Source: Rheinheimera sp. D18 (GTDB taxonomy: Bacteria; Pseudomonadota; Gammaproteobacteria; Enterobacterales; Alteromonadaceae). From it: a DNA stretch of 64,000 nt. The DNA is taken from NCBI RefSeq assembly GCF_004345025.1, contig NZ_CP037745.1:3038001-3102000 (forward strand). Direction: 5' to 3'. This document shows, piece by piece, positions 50,908 through 61,429 of this stretch. Every line of letters starts with the position of its first letter. Position 1 is the first letter of the stretch. Position numbers and translations under genes: made by a program. The notes beneath the pieces were generated by a model. The model had not been told where the DNA came from. It saw nothing but the letters and a program-made list of their open reading frames with translations, and did no database searches.

Positions 50908-51756
50908 ATGAATTCAGATAATTTATTTCGATTTATATTTCAAAACAGAAACGTACGCGGCGAGCTTGTCCAGCTATCAACTAGCCTAGACCAAATGTTA
51001 CTTAGCCATGAATATCCGATGCCGGTAAAGCAGTTATTAGCAGAGCTAGTGGCCGCAACCAGCTTACTTACGGCAACGCTTAAGTTTGAAGGCGATATAG
51101 CCGTGCAGGTTCAAGGCGATGGGCCGGTGCGTTTTGCCGCCGTAAACGGCACCGAACAGCAGCAGTTTCGCGGTGTCGTTCGCATGCAGGCCGATATAAC
51201 TGGTGATAGTTTTCGCCAGTTAATTGGCGAAGGCTATATGGTAGTAACTATTACGCCCAAGCAAGGTGAGCGCTATCAAGGCATTATTCCGCTTAGCGGC
51301 GATAGCCTAGCCAGCACGTTAGAGGCCTATTTTGCTCAATCAGAGCAATTGCCTACACGGTTATACCTATATACCGATATACAAGCACAGCACTGTCGTG
51401 CCGCCGGCTTTATGTTGCAAGTATTACCAGTAGACCAGCAAAAAGCTAAAACAGACTTTGATGATTTAGTGATGTTAAGTAACACTCTAACACACGATGA
51501 AATGTTCAACCTCGATGTAGAGCAGCTGTTATATCGGTTATTTCATCAAGAAGAAGTTGAGTTGTTTCCAGCCCAACCCGTTAGCTTTGTTTGTGGTTGC
51601 AGCAAAGAAAAGTGTAGCTCAGCAATAATTAGTTTAGGTGCAGAGGTAATTAACGAGCACATTTTAGAAGGTAAGCTCGACATTAGCTGTGAATATTGTA
51701 ATAAAATCTATCACTTTGATACCGACGATTTATCAACGCTACTGCAGCAGCTTTAA
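50908..51756 (+). CDS. hslO: redox-activated chaperone Hsp33
   Basis: 282 residues. The C-terminal zinc/redox switch is intact: CGC in SFVCGCSKEKC and CEYC in DISCEYCNKIY. Under oxidants zinc is lost, disulfides form and the protein holds unfolding clients. Ten bases after hslR on the same strand. Confidence 0.95.
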   Translation: MNSDNLFRFIFQNRNVRGELVQLSTSLDQMLLSHEYPMPVKQLLAELVAATSLLTATLKFEGDIAVQVQGDGPVRFAAVNGTEQQQFRGVVRMQADITGDSFRQLIGEGYMVVTITPKQGERYQGIIPLSGDSLASTLEAYFAQSEQLPTRLYLYTDIQAQHCRAAGFMLQVLPVDQQKAKTDFDDLVMLSNTLTHDEMFNLDVEQLLYRLFHQEEVELFPAQPVSFVCGCSKEKCSSAIISLGAEVINEHILEGKLDISCEYCNKIYHFDTDDLSTLLQQL

Positions 51757-51798
51757 GCCTTACTTGCACTTAATTACCTCTCGTCTAGCTATGAAACA

Positions 51799-51823
51799 GT
51801 TACCGGCATACCGGTAACTTTTT
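51799..51823 (+). terminator. terminator after hslO
   Basis: GTTACCGG, loop CATA, CCGGTAAC, then TTTTT. Confidence 0.85.
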
Positions 51824-51909
51824 CTTATCTTTAGCGCACTGCTTTTTTAAAAATAACAACGCAAAGAAATAAACAAAACAAAATCATAGCCTTACTACAA
51901 CTTTATCTT

Positions 51910-51925
51910 TGGCATACATCTGGCA
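51910..51925 (+). promoter_or_regulatory. sigma-54-like element upstream of the DUF1328 gene
   Basis: TGGCATACATCTGGCA has GG and GC exactly ten bases apart, the -24/-12 spacing of sigma-54 promoters; it is 53 nt before the start codon. Read another way it is a direct TGGCA repeat with 11-bp spacing. A similar element precedes the BON gene. Confidence 0.45.
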
Positions 51926-51978
51926 GTTATTACTTTGTCATTTATACATTTGTGCTTAAACGCACCAAGGAGCAAACT

Positions 51979-52155
51979 ATGTTGAGCTGGGCATTAACAT
52001 TCTTAATTGTTGCACTTATCGCTGGGGTATTAGGTTTTGGTGGTATCGCCGGAGCGGCGGCTGGTATCGCTAAAATAATCTTCTTTATCTTTATTATTTT
52101 ATTAGTGGTTTCACTACTAATGAATGCATTAAGAGGTAAAGCACCTAGGCTTTAA
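51979..52155 (+). CDS. DUF1328 small membrane protein (YtjA family)
   Basis: 58 residues with two hydrophobic helices ([20 protein letters not shown], then [16 protein letters not shown]). The ATG follows AAGGAG. A glycine/alanine-rich turn ([11 protein letters not shown]) matches the YtjA family, whose role is unknown but which often sits near BON-domain stress genes. Confidence 0.85.
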   Translation: MLSWALTFLIVALIAGVLGFGGIAGAAAGIAKIIFFIFIILLVVSLLMNALRGKAPRL

Positions 52156-52447
52156 TATCAATAGCGCAGCTTAACTTATAGGCTGTAGCTGTTATTACTA
52201 AAAACCACCGAATACTTGAAATAGTGCTCGGTGGTTTTTTGCTATTTAGGCACTTAGTTGCAAAACCACCAGCGCGTTATCAGCCACTTTTACTTATACG
52301 GAAAGTTTTACCGATCATTAAGAAAAAACTACAAGCCAAAATTAACAAAAAATGAACAAATATAAATAATTAGATATTAAACAATAACTTACATATTGGC
52401 ACTAAACTGGCATTAGCTAAAACGTCATATAAAATAGGAGCAACACC
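52156..52447 (+). other. intergenic region between the DUF1328 and BON genes
   Basis: Contains a terminator (52201-52240: AAAACCACCGA, then TCGGTGGTTTTTT) closing the DUF1328 gene, a very AT-rich stretch (about 52330-52395) and the TGGCA element listed next. No gene seen. Confidence 0.7.
52397..52412 (+). promoter_or_regulatory. sigma-54-like promoter of the BON-domain gene
   Basis: TGGCACTAAACTGGCA matches the sigma-54 consensus TGGCAC-N5-TTGCA at all but one base and lies 35 nt before the ATG, with an AT-rich region upstream where an activator or IHF could bind. Confidence 0.5.
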
Positions 52448-52987
52448 ATGAAACATACAACTTTAGCAATGATGGTTACCCTAGCATTAACAACTACCGC
52501 AGTAGCAGCCAATGATTGGAAAGACACAACCAAAGATGCATGGATTGATGGCAAAGCGGAAACCACTCTGTTGTTAAATGGCAACTTAAATTCGTTTAAA
52601 ATTAATACTGATGTTAAAGATGGCGTAGTAACGCTTACCGGTTCAGTAGAAAGTAAAGTAGATAAAGCTTTAGCTGAAGAACTGATTGAGAATTTAGATG
52701 GCGTTAGCCGTGTAGACAATAAACTCACCGTTATGAATGCTAACGCAGCAGATAAAGATAGCAACGGTAGCGCTTTTAAAGACGCAAAAATAGCGACTGT
52801 AGTTAAAACACGCTTATTATTTGAGTCTGAAGTAAGCGGCACGTCAATTGACGTTGATGCTAAAGATGGCGTAGTAACGCTTAAGGGCGAAGTAGACTCT
52901 GACGCTGAGCGTGATTTAGCGGTCGCTATTGCTAAGAATACGCACGACGTTAGCCGCGTGGTGAATAAGTTAGACGTTATCAAATAA
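52448..52987 (+). CDS. periplasmic twin-BON-domain protein, OsmY-like
   Basis: 179 residues. A signal peptide (1-20, cleavage near AVAA-N) is followed by two BON domains (about 35-95 and 113-178) that repeat the core DVKDGVVTLTGSV / DAKDGVVTLKGEV. OsmY-type proteins bind membranes and act in osmotic or envelope stress. A clear ribosome site (AGGAG) precedes the ATG. Confidence 0.88.
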   Translation: MKHTTLAMMVTLALTTTAVAANDWKDTTKDAWIDGKAETTLLLNGNLNSFKINTDVKDGVVTLTGSVESKVDKALAEELIENLDGVSRVDNKLTVMNANAADKDSNGSAFKDAKIATVVKTRLLFESEVSGTSIDVDAKDGVVTLKGEVDSDAERDLAVAIAKNTHDVSRVVNKLDVIK

Positions 52988-53005
52988 TAGCGGTTACGTT
53001 TTAAT

Positions 53006-53038
53006 AGCCGATCTGTGTTTAAGCCAGATCGGCTTTTT
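53006..53038 (+). terminator. terminator after the BON gene
   Basis: AGCCGATCTG, 9-nt loop, CAGATCGGCTTTTT. Confidence 0.87.
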
Positions 53039-53097
53039 GCTGTCTGTCACACTATCCGGTATGCTTTTGCCATTATTTTTAGCGGCTAATTTTCTTT

Positions 53098-54315
53098 ATG
53101 CGTATTTTACATACCTCTGACTGGCATCTAGGCCAGCATTTTATTGGTCGCAGCAGGGCTGACGAACATCACGCTTTTTTACATTGGTTAGTTACACAGG
53201 TAAAAGCAGAGAATATTGATGTGATTATTGTTGCCGGTGATATTTTTGATACCGCAACCCCGCCTAGTTACGCTCGCGCGCTATATAATCAATTTATTGT
53301 CGAATTACAAAGCTGTCAGTGCCAACTCATTATCTTAGGTGGCAACCACGATGCCAGTGCGGTACTAAATGAAAGTAGAACCCTGCTACAACACCTAAAT
53401 ACCCACGTATTTGCCAGCAGCAGCTCAGAACTTAATCAGCAATTACTGGTACTACATAATAAGCAACAGCAACCGGCAGCCTTATTGTGTGCCGTACCTT
53501 TTTTACGTGCCCGTGATTTACTGCAAAGCCAAGCAGGGCAAAGCGCAACAGAAAAACAGAGTAGCTTACAGCAGGCTATAGCACAGCATTATCAACAACT
53601 ATTCGCTTTAGCCCAGCGCTATAACAGCCAACATCAGCTACAGCTGCCTATAGTTATGACCGGCCATCTAACCACCTTGGGCGTAACGCAGTCTGAATCA
53701 GTACGAGATATTTATATTGGCTCGCTTGAAGCTTTCCCCGCAGATGCATTTCCACCCGCAGACTATATTGCCCTGGGCCATATTCATCAAAGTCAGCAGA
53801 TCAAAGCCAATACTGATATTCGCTATAGTGGCTCGCCAATTGCGCTTAGTTTTGACGAGGCTAATCAGCAAAAACAAGCCTGGTTAATTGAATTTAGCAG
53901 TAATAACAAAACTGTATCGAGTTTAGCCATACCTTGTTTTCAGCCTTTAATTAGTATTAAAACCACGCTTGATAGCATCAAACCCAACGTGCAGCAAGCA
54001 CTTAACTCACTTGAGAAAAATAAAGTACTGTGGCTAGAGTTAGTGATCACAGAAACTGACGCCTACTTAACTGATTTGCAGCAAAGAGTAGAAGCCGAGC
54101 TAGAGGGTTTGCCCGTTGAACTATTACGTTTACGCCGCCAACGTAATGAACAACTTGGTGGCTTAATTGACGCGGCCCAAACCAGCTTAGCCGAACTAAC
54201 GCCAAGCCAAGTATGGCAAGCCCGCCTAAGCAGCGAAAGCCTTACTGATCAGCAACAGCAGCAACTGACGAATTTACATACTCAGGTACTGGCAAAAGTG
54301 CAGGAAACACCATGA
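53098..54315 (+). CDS. sbcD: SbcD nuclease subunit
   Basis: 405 residues. Mre11-type phosphoesterase motifs are intact: DWHLGQ, GDIFD, GGNHD, TGHLTT and GHIHQ. With SbcC it makes an ATP-driven exo/endonuclease that cuts DNA hairpins and protein-blocked ends. It overlaps sbcC by 4 nt. Confidence 0.95.
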   Translation: MRILHTSDWHLGQHFIGRSRADEHHAFLHWLVTQVKAENIDVIIVAGDIFDTATPPSYARALYNQFIVELQSCQCQLIILGGNHDASAVLNESRTLLQHLNTHVFASSSSELNQQLLVLHNKQQQPAALLCAVPFLRARDLLQSQAGQSATEKQSSLQQAIAQHYQQLFALAQRYNSQHQLQLPIVMTGHLTTLGVTQSESVRDIYIGSLEAFPADAFPPADYIALGHIHQSQQIKANTDIRYSGSPIALSFDEANQQKQAWLIEFSSNNKTVSSLAIPCFQPLISIKTTLDSIKPNVQQALNSLEKNKVLWLELVITETDAYLTDLQQRVEAELEGLPVELLRLRRQRNEQLGGLIDAAQTSLAELTPSQVWQARLSSESLTDQQQQQLTNLHTQVLAKVQETP

Positions 54316-57293
54316 AAATTTTATCCGTACGGCTGCAAAACCTAAATTCATTACGCGGTGAATGGCTTATTGATTTTCGCCAGCCACCGTTTAATCAAAC
54401 TAACATTTTCGCCATTACGGGCCCAACCGGCGCCGGAAAAACCACAATTTTAGACGCTATTTGCCTAGCGCTCTATCATCAAACACCTCGGCTAAAAACG
54501 TCACCAACCAGCAATGAGTTAATGACACGTAATACCAGCGAATGCCTAGCCGAGGTCGAGTTTGAAGTTGCAGGTGTGGGTTATCGGGCATTTTGGAGCC
54601 AACGCAAGGCCCGTGGGCAAAGTGATGGCAACTTGCAAGCGGCTAAAACTGAACTGGCAAAACTAGATGGCACTATACTGGCTGAAAAAACTAGCGATAA
54701 ATTACGCCTAGTCGCCGACATTACCGGCTTAGACTTTGGTCGTTTTACTAAGTCAATGCTACTTGCACAAGGCGGCTTTGCTGCATTTTTAAATGCTGAC
54801 GCCAACGAGCGAGCCGAGCTACTAGAAGAGCTAACGGGTACCGATATCTACGGTCGTATTTCTGAGCAAGTGTTTATTGATTGTCGTGAGCAGAAAAACC
54901 AGCTGGAACTACTTCAAGCTAGAGCTGGCGCAGTAGAGTTATTAAGCGAAGAACAACAACAGCAGTTAAACGCCGCTTTGGTAGCAAAAAAGCTCGACTT
55001 AACCGCACAGCAACAGATATTAGTTAAGCAGCGACACACACAAAACTGGCGCCAACAACTAGATAAGGCGCAACAAGAGCTAAAACAAACAGAACAAGAA
55101 GTGGCACGGGCAGTTAATGCTATTAGTGCACAACAAACTGAACTGGCGCGATTATCAGCCTGGCAGCCTGCCAGCCAACTGGCGCCGCTATACAGTGCAT
55201 TACAACAGGCTATTGGCCAACAACAACAAAGCCAACAACAGCAAGTTGCGCTGAAACAACAACTGCATGTTGCAGCGCAGCAACAAGCTAGTGTGTTATG
55301 GCACGGCGCACAAAGCCTTAGCCAACAACAGCAACACTCTGCAGCGAAAATACAACAATTACACCAACAGCAACAACAGCTAACACAGCAACATCAAACG
55401 TTAACCGAGCAACGCCAGGCACTGCAGCCGCTGATGCAGCAACTTTCGGCAAACTTAGAAGACATCAATCTAAACCAGTTACGCCAACAGCAGCAGCAAC
55501 AGCGGGACAAACAACATCGGCTACAACAACTTAAACAGCAGTTGCTGCAACAACAACGCTGGCTACTTAATCAAACCCATTTACAGCAGCAGCTGCAGCA
55601 AACCGAATTAGCGCTTGCGCCTTTAGCTAAGCAACTGCTGACCCTGCGCCAACGCTATAAAATGCTGCAAGAGCACATTGCCGATAAAAAGCAACTGTTA
55701 CAGCAGCAGCTGCTGATCATGCAGCTGTCCGAACACCGCTCGCGTTTACAACCAGAGCAGCCATGCCCGCTGTGCGGTGCAACCGAACACCCGGCTATTG
55801 AGCACTATAATCAGGTAAATAGTTTAGCCGCAGAACAGCAGCTGCAAAGCAAAGAAGCCGAGCTGCAACTTACCCAACAAGACGGTGAAACCTTAAGTAA
55901 AAAACAAGCCGCGCTAGAAGCAGAACAACAGCAGTTACAACAACAACTAACACAGCAACAGCAACAATTAGCCGAGCTTAACGATACCATTCAACAACAG
56001 TTACAGCAGGACAAGGTATCTGACATTGATATCGCGTTAACAGCATTAGCAGACGAAAGCCTGTGCACATCGCAAACGCTGACGCAACTCGAACAATGGC
56101 AAATGCAGTTACAGCTATATAAAGAGCAGCAACAGCAACTAGAACAGCAGCAGGTACAAAATCAGCACCAACAGCAATTATTGCTACAACAGTTACCGCG
56201 CTTACAAGAACAACATAACGAGCTGGCGCAGTTGCAGCAAAGTTGGCACCAGCAGTGGCAAGCCATGCAGCAGGCCGAGCCGGCAACGCAAACCCGGGCG
56301 GAGTTTTCTCGCCTTAATACCGAATTACAACGCTTACAGCAGCAAATACAGCAGGGCCAAGGCCAACTGCAAATGTTGCAGCAACAACAGCAGCAACTAG
56401 ACGCCGCAGCAATGCTTGCCACACAACATTGGCAACAAGCTTTGGCTAACAGCGTATTTAGTGATGAAACCGCATTTAAAAATGCGTTATTAAATCCCGA
56501 CGAATTACAGGCACTACAACAACTGCAGCAGCGCTTGCAACAAGCTGAGATTGCGGCTAAACGCTCGTTTAGTGACTGGCAACAGCGTTATCAGCAACTC
56601 GCCGAGCAGCAATTAAGCAGCTTGTCGTTAGATGAACTTAACCATAGTGTGCAACAGCACGACACACTGATCCAGCAGCTCAGTGCAGAACAAGGTCAAC
56701 TACAACAACAGTTAGAAAGCGATACCGCGCGGCGGAACAGCCAGCAGCAGTTATTGCAAAATATTGCCCAGCAACAAATACAGTACGAACAGTGGCAGCG
56801 TCTCAATAGCTTAATTGGCTCTGCTGATGGCGCACGATACCGCCGCTTTGCTCAAAGCTTAACCCTAAAACAGCTTATCGTTTTAGCCAACCGACAACTG
56901 GCTATTTTGCACAATCGTTATCAGCTGGCGCGCCATGCAACGGCCGAATTAGAGCTAGTAGTGTTAGATACTTGGCAAGCTGATAGTGCACGTGATACCA
57001 AAACCTTATCGGGCGGCGAAAGTTTTTTAGTTAGCTTAGCGTTAGCGCTGGCACTATCAGATTTAGTTAGCAGTAAAACCCGTATTGATTCGCTATTTCT
57101 CGATGAAGGCTTTGGCACCCTAGATGCGGATACCCTAGACAGTGCACTAAGTGCGTTAGATAACCTTAATGCAACCGGTAAAATGATCGGTATTATTAGC
57201 CACGTTGACGCACTAAAACAGCGCATTAGTGTGCAAATAAAGGTCGAAAAACAGCAAGGCCTAGGCTATAGCCAAATTAAAATAAGCAGCTAA
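54312..57293 (+). CDS. sbcC: SbcC ATPase subunit with glutamine-rich coiled coil
   Basis: 993 residues. SMC/Rad50-like head: Walker A GPTGAGKT (37-44), Q-loop, C-terminal signature [19 protein letters not shown] and Walker [14 protein letters not shown]. The two arms of the coiled coil meet at a zinc hook CPLC (Cys485, Cys488). The arms are unusually rich in glutamine, with many QQQQ runs encoded by mixed CAA/CAG. Length is near E. coli SbcC (1048). Confidence 0.95.
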   Translation: MKILSVRLQNLNSLRGEWLIDFRQPPFNQTNIFAITGPTGAGKTTILDAICLALYHQTPRLKTSPTSNELMTRNTSECLAEVEFEVAGVGYRAFWSQRKARGQSDGNLQAAKTELAKLDGTILAEKTSDKLRLVADITGLDFGRFTKSMLLAQGGFAAFLNADANERAELLEELTGTDIYGRISEQVFIDCREQKNQLELLQARAGAVELLSEEQQQQLNAALVAKKLDLTAQQQILVKQRHTQNWRQQLDKAQQELKQTEQEVARAVNAISAQQTELARLSAWQPASQLAPLYSALQQAIGQQQQSQQQQVALKQQLHVAAQQQASVLWHGAQSLSQQQQHSAAKIQQLHQQQQQLTQQHQTLTEQRQALQPLMQQLSANLEDINLNQLRQQQQQQRDKQHRLQQLKQQLLQQQRWLLNQTHLQQQLQQTELALAPLAKQLLTLRQRYKMLQEHIADKKQLLQQQLLIMQLSEHRSRLQPEQPCPLCGATEHPAIEHYNQVNSLAAEQQLQSKEAELQLTQQDGETLSKKQAALEAEQQQLQQQLTQQQQQLAELNDTIQQQLQQDKVSDIDIALTALADESLCTSQTLTQLEQWQMQLQLYKEQQQQLEQQQVQNQHQQQLLLQQLPRLQEQHNELAQLQQSWHQQWQAMQQAEPATQTRAEFSRLNTELQRLQQQIQQGQGQLQMLQQQQQQLDAAAMLATQHWQQALANSVFSDETAFKNALLNPDELQALQQLQQRLQQAEIAAKRSFSDWQQRYQQLAEQQLSSLSLDELNHSVQQHDTLIQQLSAEQGQLQQQLESDTARRNSQQQLLQNIAQQQIQYEQWQRLNSLIGSADGARYRRFAQSLTLKQLIVLANRQLAILHNRYQLARHATAELELVVLDTWQADSARDTKTLSGGESFLVSLALALALSDLVSSKTRIDSLFLDEGFGTLDADTLDSALSALDNLNATGKMIGIISHVDALKQRISVQIKVEKQQGLGYSQIKISS

Positions 57294-57294
57294 G

Positions 57295-59586
57295 TTAGCG
57301 CTGAAGCAACGCAACAAACTCGTTAGCGGGTATGGGTTTGCTAAAGTAATAACCCTGATAGTAATCACACCCTTGCTGGGTCAAAAACGCTAACTGCTCT
57401 GCAGTTTCGACACCTTCGGCCAGCACTTTTAAATTCATATTATGCGCCAGCGCAATAATGGCACTGGTAATTTGTTTATCGTCATGGGCCTGCGGAATAT
57501 GTTCTATAAAGCGTCGGTCTATTTTCAGTGCATCCAGCGGTAAACGTTTTAGATAGGACAATGACGAGTAACCCGTACCAAAATCATCTATCGCCAGCCT
57601 AATGCCCATCGCTTTAATCTGCTGCATAATGGCAATCACCCGCTCTTCATTAATCATTAGCGCGCTTTCGGTTACTTCTAGCTCTATTAAATGAGCGGGC
57701 ACGGCGGTATCTATTAGCACTTGCTCTAGCAGGCCAAGTAGCTGATCTTTATTAAACTGATGCGCAGAAACGTTTATTGCCAAACTAAATGGCGCGATGC
57801 CTTGATCTAGCCAAGTTTTTAACTGCCGACAACTTTGCTGCAATACCCAGCTGCCAACATGATGAATTAGGCCACAAGACTCAGCTAAAGGTATAAACAC
57901 ACTAGGTGGAATATGGCCAAGCTCAGCATCGTGCCAACGCAGCAATACTTCCGCACCCATTATTTTTCCGCTAGCAATATCAATTTGTGGTTGATAATAG
58001 CACTGCAACTTGTCCTGTTTTAGCGCATTACGCAGTCGCGTTTCTAGCAATACTCGCTGCTTAGCTTGTGCGGTTAGCTCATCGCTATACAAGGCTATAT
58101 GGTTTCGGCCTTCACTTTTCACTTTATACATCGCCGCGTCTGCTGCGCGAATTAAGTCTTCAGCACTATTGGCATGGCTTGGGTATAACGCAATACCGAC
58201 TGACAGTGCAGTAATCACTTCGTTACCATTCGCTAAGTGGCAAGGTTGTTGTAATTGCTGCATTAACAGCTCAGCAAACTCAGTAACGTCGTTTACCGAC
58301 TGAACAAATTGCACTAAAACACCAAACTCGTCGCCACCTAGACGCGCCAGCACATGTTGTGTTGTGCAACACCGCTGCAACCGCTGGCTTACTTGCATTA
58401 ATAGCTGATCGCCGGCGCTGTGGCCAAAACTATCATTAATATCTTTAAAGTTATCTAAGTCCATTAGCAGCACTGCGCACTGCCCACCTTGTTGCTTTGT
58501 GCTGGCGATTGCTTCAGTAACACGCTGGCTAAAATGCTGGCGGTTAGGCAGTTGTGTGACAGCATCAAAATCAGATAAAAACGCTAGCGCTGCTGCCTGC
58601 TTTTTACTTTCAGTAAGATCGACATCGATACAAAAAACCTGAGGCTCCAACCCCGGTAATTTAACTACCGCATGGCCGGAAAAAACCGGTACTAACGACC
58701 CATCTTTACGCCGTAGTACTAATTCTTCTGATGGCACGGCAATTCCGCTAGTCGCCATTTCTAACATGGCATCAGCTACATGCTGCTGCATATAAGAGGG
58801 AATAATAAGATCGAGTAAATTACTGCCTAAGGCTTCTTCTTTACTATACCCGTAAGTAAGCTCACTGGCCTTGTTCCAATAAAAGGTTGAGCCATCGGCA
58901 TGATAACCTTGCACCGCAATTTGTGGCGTATTATCTAATAAGGTTCTAAATCTAAGCTCACTTTGCTCTAGCTGCTGCAATACCTGCTTTTGTGCGCTAA
59001 TGTCATGAATAACTGCAACGAAATAGCTAGTTACCGATGATTTAATCATCGCAACAGATAATCGCGCCCAGAGAATGCTTTGGTCTTTGCGCACATAACG
59101 TTTTTCTATTTCGTAATGATTAATTTCACCACTTTTTAATTTTTGGATCATCGGCAGGTTATCGGCAAGATCGGCAGGAAAAGTTATTTGCGCAAAACTT
59201 AGCTGCGTTAGCTCTGCTTCGCTATAACCCAACATCTGACACAGCATTTTGTTAACACGTAAAAACCGACCATCTAACGAAAGGTGCGCAATACCAACAG
59301 CCGCATGCGAAAATGTTTCCACAAAAATACGTTCTGATTTATCTAAAGAATGCGCAAAATATTGCTTTTGCTTTAGCAGATACCAAGCCAACCAAGCGGT
59401 TAGCCCAACATAGAAATAGCCTTTATAGCTTTGATACCTAGTTAGTAGCGCGGTGTCAGTTACTAACCAGCTTAATAGTTGATCACTAGTTGTGATCCAC
59501 AGTAAACCAAACAACAAATACAGTACACCGCCTATCCAAGGGCGCTGTAACAGGCAGCGTAGTTTAATTTTCTGCTTTATCATCAT
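57295..59586 (-). CDS. membrane PAS-PAS-GGDEF-EAL protein
   Basis: 763 residues from an ATG at 59586 (a longer frame opens 30 codons earlier). Two membrane helices (about 20-40 and 52-72) precede two PAS domains, a GGDEF domain (ARLGGDEFGVL) and an EAL domain. The GGDEF motif is intact but the I-site position reads TTQH rather than RxxD. The EAL domain reads EVLLRW with all later catalytic motifs (NVSAHQF, VTESALM, DDFGTGYSSLSYL, EGVET), so phosphodiesterase activity is plausible. The net effect on cyclic di-GMP cannot be decided. Confidence 0.88.
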   Translation of the reverse strand: MMIKQKIKLRCLLQRPWIGGVLYLLFGLLWITTSDQLLSWLVTDTALLTRYQSYKGYFYVGLTAWLAWYLLKQKQYFAHSLDKSERIFVETFSHAAVGIAHLSLDGRFLRVNKMLCQMLGYSEAELTQLSFAQITFPADLADNLPMIQKLKSGEINHYEIEKRYVRKDQSILWARLSVAMIKSSVTSYFVAVIHDISAQKQVLQQLEQSELRFRTLLDNTPQIAVQGYHADGSTFYWNKASELTYGYSKEEALGSNLLDLIIPSYMQQHVADAMLEMATSGIAVPSEELVLRRKDGSLVPVFSGHAVVKLPGLEPQVFCIDVDLTESKKQAAALAFLSDFDAVTQLPNRQHFSQRVTEAIASTKQQGGQCAVLLMDLDNFKDINDSFGHSAGDQLLMQVSQRLQRCCTTQHVLARLGGDEFGVLVQFVQSVNDVTEFAELLMQQLQQPCHLANGNEVITALSVGIALYPSHANSAEDLIRAADAAMYKVKSEGRNHIALYSDELTAQAKQRVLLETRLRNALKQDKLQCYYQPQIDIASGKIMGAEVLLRWHDAELGHIPPSVFIPLAESCGLIHHVGSWVLQQSCRQLKTWLDQGIAPFSLAINVSAHQFNKDQLLGLLEQVLIDTAVPAHLIELEVTESALMINEERVIAIMQQIKAMGIRLAIDDFGTGYSSLSYLKRLPLDALKIDRRFIEHIPQAHDDKQITSAIIALAHNMNLKVLAEGVETAEQLAFLTQQGCDYYQGYYFSKPIPANEFVALLQR

Positions 59587-59684
59587 TAATTTATTGTAAC
59601 AATATAATTGGCAAAGTGATGCCTTAGCATAGCTTAATTTTTCACTTGGCCAACCTAAATTATTCAATAACAACATATTTAAAT

Positions 59685-59713
59685 AAAAAGGCCTGCATTA
59701 TGCAGGCCTTTTT
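59685..59713 (-). terminator. terminator after the DUF481 gene
   Basis: AAAAAGGCCTGC, loop ATTA (TAAT on the minus strand), TGCAGGCCTTTTT. Confidence 0.87.
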
Positions 59714-59717
59714 ATTG

Positions 59718-60464
59718 TTAGAACGAATAGACTAAGGTAAGCGATGTTTGTGTATCTGTGCTCTTTTTAGCTACCGGCACATCTGTATCATTTTGCACTA
59801 AAAATGCCGCTTTCATTTGTAGCGAACCATTAATTTTCGCTAACACTGCACTTTCTGCGATAGTACGGGTGTTATCATCACCGTACTCCACGCTTAACGT
59901 TTGCGCAAAACTGGCTGACTCACTAATGGTCCAATTGAACACCGCGGCACCACGAGCAATAAGGCCTTTTTCCGTTTCACCCGCTGAACGTTTGCCGGTG
60001 AAATAGCCCGGACCAATTTCTACGTCCAGTGACTTGTCTTCAGTATTATAAATGCGCGTACCGTAACCGACAGCGAGTGTAGTGTATTTAGTATAGGCAC
60101 CAAACTTGTCATCAGTGTAAGAGCCATATACAAACAACTTATCAAACTCTTCATCTAGCTTATAAGCAGCTTTAGCTGATACTAAATACTTTTCTGCTGA
60201 TTTTTCAGTAATTTTGTCGCCATTGGCATCGGTTTTTTCATCTTCTTTGAAAAAAGCGCTGAAAATATACTGATTACTCCATTGCTGCAGCTCTTGCTTG
60301 GCATCTATTTTACCGGTTACTGATGTACCAACCGTGTTACCTGATGTTGCAATAGCACCTAATTCAGCCGAGGTAGTCCATACTTTGCCAGTTGCGACAG
60401 TGTCGTTAGCTTGCACCTGCGAGCTAGCTGCGATGGCTAATGCCAGAATTGAAAAACGCTTCAT
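59718..60464 (-). CDS. DUF481 outer membrane beta-barrel (YdiY-like)
   Basis: 248 residues with a signal peptide (cleavage near VQA-N) and alternating beta strands ending in aromatic Phe (LTLVYSF), as in outer membrane barrels. The pattern SAELGAIATSGNTVGTSVTGK is typical of DUF481 salt-induced proteins. It overlaps the MscS gene by 4 nt, an operon of two envelope proteins linked to osmotic conditions. Confidence 0.87.
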   Translation of the reverse strand: MKRFSILALAIAASSQVQANDTVATGKVWTTSAELGAIATSGNTVGTSVTGKIDAKQELQQWSNQYIFSAFFKEDEKTDANGDKITEKSAEKYLVSAKAAYKLDEEFDKLFVYGSYTDDKFGAYTKYTTLAVGYGTRIYNTEDKSLDVEIGPGYFTGKRSAGETEKGLIARGAAVFNWTISESASFAQTLSVEYGDDNTRTIAESAVLAKINGSLQMKAAFLVQNDTDVPVAKKSTDTQTSLTLVYSF

Positions 60465-61291
60465 ACTTGCTCCTGCTTATCTTGCTTAATATGTACACCC
60501 ATTTGCGGAAATGGCATACGAATACCGTTATCATCAAAGGTTAGCTTTATTTTCTCTAAAGTATCCCAGTACACGCCCCAATAATCTGCTGAATTAACCC
60601 AAGGTCGCACCAAAATATTAACGGTGGCATCGGCTAGCGCGCCAACCTTAATAACGGGTGCGGGTGTAGGTAAAACACGGCTATCACTGGTAACAATATC
60701 TTCTAAAAGTTTTTTCGCTAAACGTAAATCGGCGTCGTAACCAATACTAATGGTTAAATCTACCCGGCGCGTCGCCTCAGCAGAGTAATTAGTAATAGCA
60801 CGGCTAGTAATTTGCGCGTTAGGCACAATAACTAATTTATTGTCAGGGGTTTTCATTATCGTTTGAAAAATCTCAATTTTATCAACGGTACCGGCAATAC
60901 CTCCAGCGTCAATGAAATCGCCCGATTTAAACGGCCGAAATAAAATAATTAAAATACCTGAGGCAAAATTTGATAATGAGCCTTGTAACGCCAAACCAAC
61001 CGCTAAACCTGCCGCGCCTAAAATAGCGATAAACGACGTAGTTTGCACGCCTACCTGCGACAAGGCCATTAGCGCGGTAGCAATTAATATGATGGCGTAA
61101 ACAATACCGGTAACAAACGACACTACAGCTTTATCTACTGCCCGTGCTAATAGTGCTTTTTCCATCAGCCTACTTACACCTTTTGCTACCATCCGGCCGA
61201 TATAAAAAATAACTATCGCAAGCACTAGCTGTAATAAATAGCCTAGTAATAGCTCGTTATTTTCATGAAATAACTGAGTAATTTTTTCCAT
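60461..61291 (-). CDS. mscS: small-conductance mechanosensitive channel (MscS)
   Basis: 276 residues from the ATG at 61291 (AGGAGC upstream); an ATG seven codons earlier lacks a ribosome site. Three membrane helices (about 16-37, 55-80 and 87-120); the pore helix is GAAGLAVGLALQGSLSNFASG and then FRPFKSGDFID. C-terminal beta and alpha/beta domains follow. Releases osmolytes on hypo-osmotic shock. Confidence 0.93.
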   Translation of the reverse strand: MEKITQLFHENNELLLGYLLQLVLAIVIFYIGRMVAKGVSRLMEKALLARAVDKAVVSFVTGIVYAIILIATALMALSQVGVQTTSFIAILGAAGLAVGLALQGSLSNFASGILIILFRPFKSGDFIDAGGIAGTVDKIEIFQTIMKTPDNKLVIVPNAQITSRAITNYSAEATRRVDLTISIGYDADLRLAKKLLEDIVTSDSRVLPTPAPVIKVGALADATVNILVRPWVNSADYWGVYWDTLEKIKLTFDDNGIRMPFPQMGVHIKQDKQEQV

Positions 61292-61429
61292 AAATTTGCT
61301 CCTATAACCCATTGCGATAATAAATCGGGGTAAATAATACCATATTACACTGCGTTATAGCCGCTAAAACAGGCTAAACTCACCAGTTTTTCTTTCGCCA
61401 TTAGCTTATGTTTGCTAGTCTTTATCGTT

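Noticed and set aside
52417-52983. 188-codon minus-strand frame opposite the BON gene
   Set aside because: It is a shadow of the repeated BON coding sequence; the plus strand has signal peptide, RBS and domain match.
55978-56422. Cys-rich and Ala/Val-rich minus-strand frames
   Set aside because: They are antisense translations of the Gln codons of sbcC (CAG/CAA read backwards).
55200-56900. Tandem repeat or CRISPR-like array
   Set aside because: The repetitive look comes from irregular CAA/CAG codons for glutamine in sbcC; there are no regular repeats and spacers.
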